A stretch of 8,932 bases of DNA, taken from contig JARGGF010000118.1 in assembly GCA_029210905.1 (NCBI GenBank), forward strand, positions 1-8,932, written 5' to 3'. A program made the translations under genes and the position numbers. Position 1 is the first letter of the stretch, and every line of letters begins with the position of its first letter. Positions 5,666-8,932 of the stretch are shown here, piece by piece. The notes under the pieces were generated by a model, which had not been told where the DNA came from, did not search any database, and saw only the letters and a list, made by a program, of their open reading frames with translations. This stretch comes from Bacteroidales bacterium (GTDB taxonomy: Bacteria > Bacteroidota > Bacteroidia > Bacteroidales > NBLH01).

Positions 5666-5894
5666 TTAAATGATACAGAACAAGTTTCAAGCTAAATTTT
5701 AGTTCATATGGTTGGAATTTGTAAATAGAGTATCAAACTTCGGGAAAAAAGTTTGTAAAATATATTGATTTTCTTTTCCCAGGGTTTATATTAACAGAAC
5801 GAACTTGCAGTAATAATTTACTGTATTGTACTAATTTTCCTATTGGATATTTAATAATAAGATTCAGAAAGAACATTTACATATACATAGAACT
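5666..5894 (+). other. Structured leader / expression platform between riboswitch and btuF
   Basis: No coding frame is seen in these 229 nt. A perfect 7-bp hairpin, CAAACTT (5734-5740) with AAGTTTG (5749-5755), has GGGAAAA (5742-5748) in its loop. That loop can pair with TTTTCCC (5774-5780), giving a pseudoknot or mutually exclusive structure. A second hairpin, TGCAGTAA with TTACTGTA (5806-5825, one G-T pair), lies about 70 bp before the btuF start. Neither is followed by a T-run, so intrinsic termination is not evident; Rho-dependent or translational control is possible. Confidence 0.45.
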
Positions 5895-6713
5895 ATGCGG
5901 TTAAGATTAAAATTTACACTTTTTGCTATTCTGGCAAGCACTTTTGCAATTCATTCCCAGGTGGCAAAAAGAGTCGTTTCATTGGCTCCATCCATTACAA
6001 AAAACATCTATTTAATGGGGGCACAGGATAAATTAGTAGGGTGCACCAGTTACTGCATTACTGAAAAAGAAGATAACGTACCTGTTGTGGCCTCAGCAGT
6101 AAAAGTAAATATAGAAAGGCTTTATTCTTTGAAGCCTGACATGGTATTAACTGCAGGATTAACCTCACCTGAAACACTAGGAATGTTAAAAAAACTGGGC
6201 ATTAAATATAAAGTTTTTGAAAGTCCCAAAGACTTTGAGGGCATATGCTATCAATTTCTTGAAATTGCAAAAGTTGTTGGTTATGAAGAAAATGCAAACA
6301 AAATAATAACGGTGGAAAAAGCAAAACTGGCCAAATTAAGCAGTAAAATACCAAAAACAAAAGCTCCTGAAATATTTATTGAATTGGGGGCAAAACCCCT
6401 GTTTGCGGTAATTCCAAATACTTTTATGCATGATTATATAAAATATGTAGGTGGGATAAATATTGCAACCGACATGAACACCGGAATTATCAGCCGCGAA
6501 ACCGTGCTGCTTAAAAACCCGGATATTATTTTTATAACAACCATGGGAGCTACAGGAGATGAAGAAATAAATACCTGGCTGAATTATAAGGGATTAAATG
6601 CCGCAAAAACAAATAGTGTATTTACTCTTGATTCAGATATTGCCTGCACGCCCTGTCCAACTTCATTTACTGAAACGGTAGCAAAAATGATTGAGCTGAT
6701 GTATGGTAAATAG
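5895..6713 (+). CDS. btuF: Periplasmic cobalamin/corrinoid-binding protein, BtuF family
   Basis: The protein has 272 residues and a cleavable signal peptide (about 1-21; MRLRLKFTLFAILASTFAIHS, probably cut before or near Gln22). It is not a lipoprotein, as no lipobox is present. The mature start RVVSLAPSITKNIYLMGAQDKLVGCTSYC is the class III (TroA/BtuF/FhuD) substrate-binding signature. LYSLKPDMVLTAG and LLKNPDIIFITT are the two paired 'P-D' strands of the lobes. It would carry corrinoid to BtuC in the inner membrane. The cobalamin assignment rests mainly on the riboswitch upstream and cobO/btuC downstream, since relatives bind haem or siderophores. Four cysteines form two close pairs (Cys50/54 and Cys251/254, in IACTPCPTS), on both sides of the expected cleft. 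The gap to cobO is 345 bp and repeat-filled. Confidence 0.87.
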   Translation: MRLRLKFTLFAILASTFAIHSQVAKRVVSLAPSITKNIYLMGAQDKLVGCTSYCITEKEDNVPVVASAVKVNIERLYSLKPDMVLTAGLTSPETLGMLKKLGIKYKVFESPKDFEGICYQFLEIAKVVGYEENANKIITVEKAKLAKLSSKIPKTKAPEIFIELGAKPLFAVIPNTFMHDYIKYVGGINIATDMNTGIISRETVLLKNPDIIFITTMGATGDEEINTWLNYKGLNAAKTNSVFTLDSDIACTPCPTSFTETVAKMIELMYGK

Positions 6714-6775
6714 AAATATGAAATTAGTTATTTGATTAATATACAACAAATGCATTGGAAATTGTTAAAGATGAA

Positions 6776-6803
6776 AGTTATTGGTTAATAGTTATTGGTT
6801 AAA
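6776..6803 (+). repeat. Tandem 14-bp repeat, two copies
   Basis: AGTTATTGGTTAAT (6776-6789) is followed directly by AGTTATTGGTTAAA (6790-6803). A degenerate relative (TTATTGGTCACTGGTCATT) lies at about 8802-8820, also ahead of the second REP-like element. No function is evident. Confidence 0.7.
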
Positions 6804-6821
6804 ATTAGTTTTTGAATAAAA

Positions 6822-6895
6822 GCCCCAAAGGGGCGCGATATAATAGCCCGGTGCGCAGCGAAATAGCCTTCAGGTTATTGAGCGAAGCGCTGGGT
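6822..6895. repeat. REP-like palindromic element, copy 1
   Basis: A perfect GCCCC-AAA-GGGGC hairpin (6822-6834) is followed after 10 nt by AGCCCGGTGCG. A further hairpin, AATAGCCT with AGGTTATT (6862-6879, one G-T pair), sits between GTGCGC (6851-6856) and GCGCTGGG (6887-6894), whose GCGC cores and CCC/GGG flanks can close the arm. The GC-rich block contrasts with its AT-rich surroundings. It fits the intergenic palindromic repeats common in Bacteroidota. A second copy begins at 8878. Confidence 0.7.
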
Positions 6896-6913
6896 AAAGA
6901 ATGGTAACCTTAA

Positions 6914-6962
6914 AGTGGCGCAAGAAAGTAATCATCTTGAAACAAACTGATTCAGCGCCACT
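6914..6962. repeat. 8-bp perfect inverted repeat, 33-nt spacer
   Basis: AGTGGCGC (6914-6921) and GCGCCACT (6955-6962) match exactly. It lies just right of the REP-like element and may be part of it. The remaining 96 bp to cobO show no clear signal. Confidence 0.5.
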
Positions 6963-7058
6963 AAAAATGAATTTTTAATTTAGAAATGAATAATTAAAAG
7001 ATACGAGTAAAAAAACAATGTTAATCAACATAATTCATACCCTAATAAAATAATTACG

Positions 7059-7589
7059 ATGAAAAATCAAGGCTTAGTTCATATCTACACTGGTGATGGA
7101 AAAGGCAAAACCACTTCAGCAGTTGGCCTTGGTGTGCGGGCCTTAGGTCATAATTTAAAAGTATGTTACGCCTATTTTCATAAAAACCCGGAAAAGTATG
7201 GATATACCGAAATTAATCAATTAGAAAAACTGGGAGGCAAAATATTTGGTTTTGCAAAAAGTCATCCCTTTTGTGATAAGGAGATTACAGAAGAGGATCT
7301 TAAACAACAATGTGCCGATGGCATTAATTTTCTAAAAAAGGAGGTCCTGAACGGAGGATATAATTTATTAATTATTGATGAAATATTAATATCGGTACGT
7401 GATGGTTATCTTTCTGAAGAAACCCTGGTAGATTTTATAAAAAACAAACCAACTAATTTAGAACTGGTGATGACCGGAAGAGGTGCAACCGAAAAATTAA
7501 TGCAACTTGCTGATTATGTCAGTAATATAACTAAAGTAAAACATCCGTATGATAATAAAATATTAAGCCGGAAAGGAATTGAGTTTTAA
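7059..7589 (+). CDS. cobO: ATP:corrinoid adenosyltransferase, CobA/CobO/BtuR family
   Basis: The protein has 176 residues, typical of the family. The enzyme transfers the 5'-deoxyadenosyl group of ATP to cob(I)alamin or another corrinoid, making coenzyme B12 in the cytoplasm. The N-terminal P-loop is complete (GDGKGKTT, residues 12-19), and NLLIIDEI supplies the Walker B region. The family end LVMTGRGATEKLMQLADYVSNITKVKHPYDNKILSRKGIEF is clear, with the tail RKGIEF diagnostic. The ATG at 7059 follows an A-rich stretch and gives the expected MxxQGLVHIYTGDGKGK start. It lies between the binding protein and the permease, so uptake and activation are linked in one unit. Control is likely through the same riboswitch, although a promoter inside the 345-bp gap cannot be excluded. 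PduO-type or EutT-type adenosyltransferases are excluded by the motifs. Confidence 0.95.
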   Translation: MKNQGLVHIYTGDGKGKTTSAVGLGVRALGHNLKVCYAYFHKNPEKYGYTEINQLEKLGGKIFGFAKSHPFCDKEITEEDLKQQCADGINFLKKEVLNGGYNLLIIDEILISVRDGYLSEETLVDFIKNKPTNLELVMTGRGATEKLMQLADYVSNITKVKHPYDNKILSRKGIEF

Positions 7590-7608
7590 TCTGTCTAAAA
7601 CTGCTGTC

Positions 7609-7725
7609 CAAACTTCTATCTTTTTACTTTTATCTTTAATCTTAAAGCATCCTTTTATCTTTTTACTTTTATCTTTAATCTTAAAACATCCTTTTATCTT
7701 TTTACCTTTATCTTTTGTCTTGAAA
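7609..7725 (+). repeat. Three tandem 39-bp pyrimidine-rich repeats before btuC
   Basis: The copies are 7609-7647, 7648-7686 and 7687-7725. The unit starts CATCCTTTTATC, continues with TTTTTACTTTTATC and ends ATCTTAAA. Copies 2 and 1 differ mostly in the first ten bases; copy 3 diverges at its 3' end. The array fills almost the whole cobO-btuC gap and ends 2 bp before the btuC ATG, so its last copy is the ribosome-binding region. There are no spacers, so this is not CRISPR. Confidence 0.9.
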
Positions 7726-7727
7726 AT

Positions 7728-8744
7728 ATGAACCCAAAATACCTAAAATGGCTTTTACAGATAATTGCAATTGCAGTTTTTGCAGTAATTGCTTTGCTTA
7801 TTTCCTTTTGGGTAGGAGAAATCAAGCCCAGTTGGCGCGACTTAGCAGATTTATTGGCAGGAAATGAAGGGGGAATTGAATTATCCATCCTTCGACAGAT
7901 ACGTTTACCAAGAATTATCCTTGGATTTGCCATTGGTGCCGCCTTATCACTGGCCGGAACTATTTTACAGGGAGTTTATCGTAATCCACTGGTAGAACCT
8001 TATACACTCGGGATATCTGGCGGTGCTGCACTAGGCGTTGCTTTGGCCATTGTATTTGACTTTCAGGAGATGATTGGCCGTATCATGTTGCCCGTTTCGG
8101 GCTTCATTGGTGCGTTTATTAGCTTATTGATAGTATATAACATTAGTATTAGCAAAGGGAAAATTAAAATCCAGACGATGTTATTGATAGGGGTGATGTT
8201 CAGTTATGTAGCTTCATCTGTAATGATGCTTTTGCTATCAGTGATTACCGCTGAAGATATGCAAAATGTAGTATTCTGGACCATGGGATCTCTTGATGAG
8301 CCAGATAACTTAATGATTGATATAGCCGTTTTTCTTTCCTTCCTGGGGCTTTTTATTTCCTATATATTTGTCCATCCAATGAATGCCATGCGCCTTGGGC
8401 ATGAAAAAGCACGGCATCTTGGAATTAACACTGAAACCAGTACCCGGATATTATTTATAACCGCGTCAATATTAACAGGAATGGCCGTATCAATTGCAGG
8501 CGTTATAGGGTTTGTGGGCTTAATTATACCACATGTAATAAGAATGTTGGTAGGTTCTGATAACCGGATATTGTTAATTACCTCATTTATTGGTGGCGGG
8601 GCTTTTTTGGTGTTATGTGATACCTTGGCCAGAACTATAATTTTGCCAAACGAACTCCCTACAGGAGTAATTACGGGGATTATTGGAGGAATCATTTTTG
8701 TGGTGGTGATTAGTAGAAAGGATAATAAGATGAAAATGGGGTGA
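7728..8744 (+). CDS. btuC: Cobalamin ABC transporter permease, BtuC/FecCD family
   Basis: The protein has 338 residues, full length for the family, with about ten hydrophobic helices starting at residue 8. Family marks are LRQIRLPRIILGFAIGAALSLAG, GVYRNPLVEPYTLGISGGAALG, the ATPase-coupling loop GHEKARHLGI, GVIGFVGLIIPHVIRMLVG and the ending LPTGVITGIIGGIIFVVVISR. It is the inner-membrane channel that takes substrate from the binding protein, driven by an ATPase dimer. FecCD permeases for haem, iron-siderophore and B12 look alike; B12 is inferred from the riboswitch, BtuF and CobO. Start choice: the ATG at 7728 gives a normal short cytoplasmic lead (MNPKYLKW). The stop is at 8742-8744 and no ATPase gene begins in the remaining 188 bp, so btuD, if linked, is beyond a repeat element. 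Confidence 0.92.
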   Translation: MNPKYLKWLLQIIAIAVFAVIALLISFWVGEIKPSWRDLADLLAGNEGGIELSILRQIRLPRIILGFAIGAALSLAGTILQGVYRNPLVEPYTLGISGGAALGVALAIVFDFQEMIGRIMLPVSGFIGAFISLLIVYNISISKGKIKIQTMLLIGVMFSYVASSVMMLLLSVITAEDMQNVVFWTMGSLDEPDNLMIDIAVFLSFLGLFISYIFVHPMNAMRLGHEKARHLGINTETSTRILFITASILTGMAVSIAGVIGFVGLIIPHVIRMLVGSDNRILLITSFIGGGAFLVLCDTLARTIILPNELPTGVITGIIGGIIFVVVISRKDNKMKMG

Positions 8745-8792
8745 ATCCAGAAATAAGAACAGGTTAATGGTGATTTGTTAGGAGTTAGAATT

Positions 8793-8813
8793 AGTGACTT
8801 GTTATTGGTCACT
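8793..8813. repeat. 6-bp inverted repeat after btuC
   Basis: AGTGAC (8793-8798) and GTCACT (8808-8813) pair around a 9-nt loop, 48 bp after the btuC stop. No T-run follows, so termination is doubtful. Confidence 0.35.
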
Positions 8814-8877
8814 GGTCATTTGAAAAGATTTGAGCTATTAGATAATAGAATTTAGTAAGACATAAATATAGTTAATA

Positions 8878-8932
8878 GCCCTGAAGGGCGAAAGACATCA
8901 GCCCAGTGCGGCTTGTCCGACCACCGGCGGAA
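8878..8932. repeat. REP-like palindromic element, copy 2 (cut by the window edge)
   Basis: The hairpin GCCCT-GA-AGGGC (8878-8889) is followed after exactly 10 nt by AGCCCAGTGCG (8900-8910), the same order and spacing as copy 1 (AGCCCGGTGCG). The following sequence (GCTTGTCCGACCACCGGCGG) differs from copy 1. The right end is not visible. Confidence 0.65.

Noticed and set aside
6822..6834. GCCCC-AAA-GGGGC as an intrinsic terminator for btuF.
   Set aside because: No T-run follows, and the hairpin is part of a repeated element seen again at 8878.
7609..7725. CRISPR array.
   Set aside because: The 39-bp units abut with no spacers and show sequence drift; there are no cas genes.
7694..8812. Minus-strand frames opposite btuC.
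   Set aside because: They are shadows of a well-conserved permease; no domain or start signal supports them.

Overview
The window looks like chromosomal DNA of a member of the Bacteroidota. It is AT-rich. The genes are preceded by A-rich stretches rather than Shine-Dalgarno boxes, Bacteroidota-type -7 promoter boxes (TAnnTTTG) can be found, and the protein families fit: an ECF sigma factor next to a PepSY-like protein, a KefB-type antiporter with a Usp-like tail, and a cobalamin-riboswitch-controlled BtuF/CobO/BtuC set. No phage, plasmid or transposase gene, rRNA, tRNA or CRISPR array was recognised.

Layout. (1) 1-345: the 3' end of a response-regulator receiver domain. (2) 1609-401, minus strand: an apparent operon of an ECF sigma factor, a PepSY-like protein and a 34-residue single-span membrane protein, which is closed by a hairpin terminator at 394-365. 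The small gene is easy to miss because of its size. (3) 1825-2403, plus strand: an alanine/lysine-rich helical lipoprotein with its own intrinsic terminator. (4) 4452-2470, minus strand: a CPA2 cation:proton antiporter. (5) 4453-4958: a gene-free stretch packed with four consecutive strong dyads (three imperfect, one perfect 11 bp), ahead of a small thioredoxin with a CQPC active site (4959-5258). (6) 5450-8744, plus strand: a vitamin B12 locus with a promoter box, a cobalamin riboswitch, a structured 229-nt leader, the substrate-binding protein BtuF, the corrinoid adenosyltransferase CobO and the permease BtuC. The ATPase (BtuD) and the outer-membrane receptor (BtuB) are not in the window. 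If BtuD is nearby, it lies beyond the right edge.

How the genes work together. In the B12 locus, BtuF would capture corrinoid in the periplasm and BtuC would pass it through the inner membrane with an unseen ATPase. CobO would adenosylate it to coenzyme B12, and the riboswitch would shut expression off when coenzyme B12 is plentiful. The sigma operon probably forms a separate regulatory unit, but its signal is unknown.

The most unusual parts are non-coding: the multi-dyad block at 4586-4902, two copies of a REP-like element (6822-6895 and 8878 to the edge) with identical internal spacing that flank cobO-btuC, and three tandem 39-bp repeats that run to within 2 bp of the btuC start codon. No wholly new protein system could be supported. 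The small membrane protein of the sigma operon and the multi-dyad block are the best candidates for undescribed biology.
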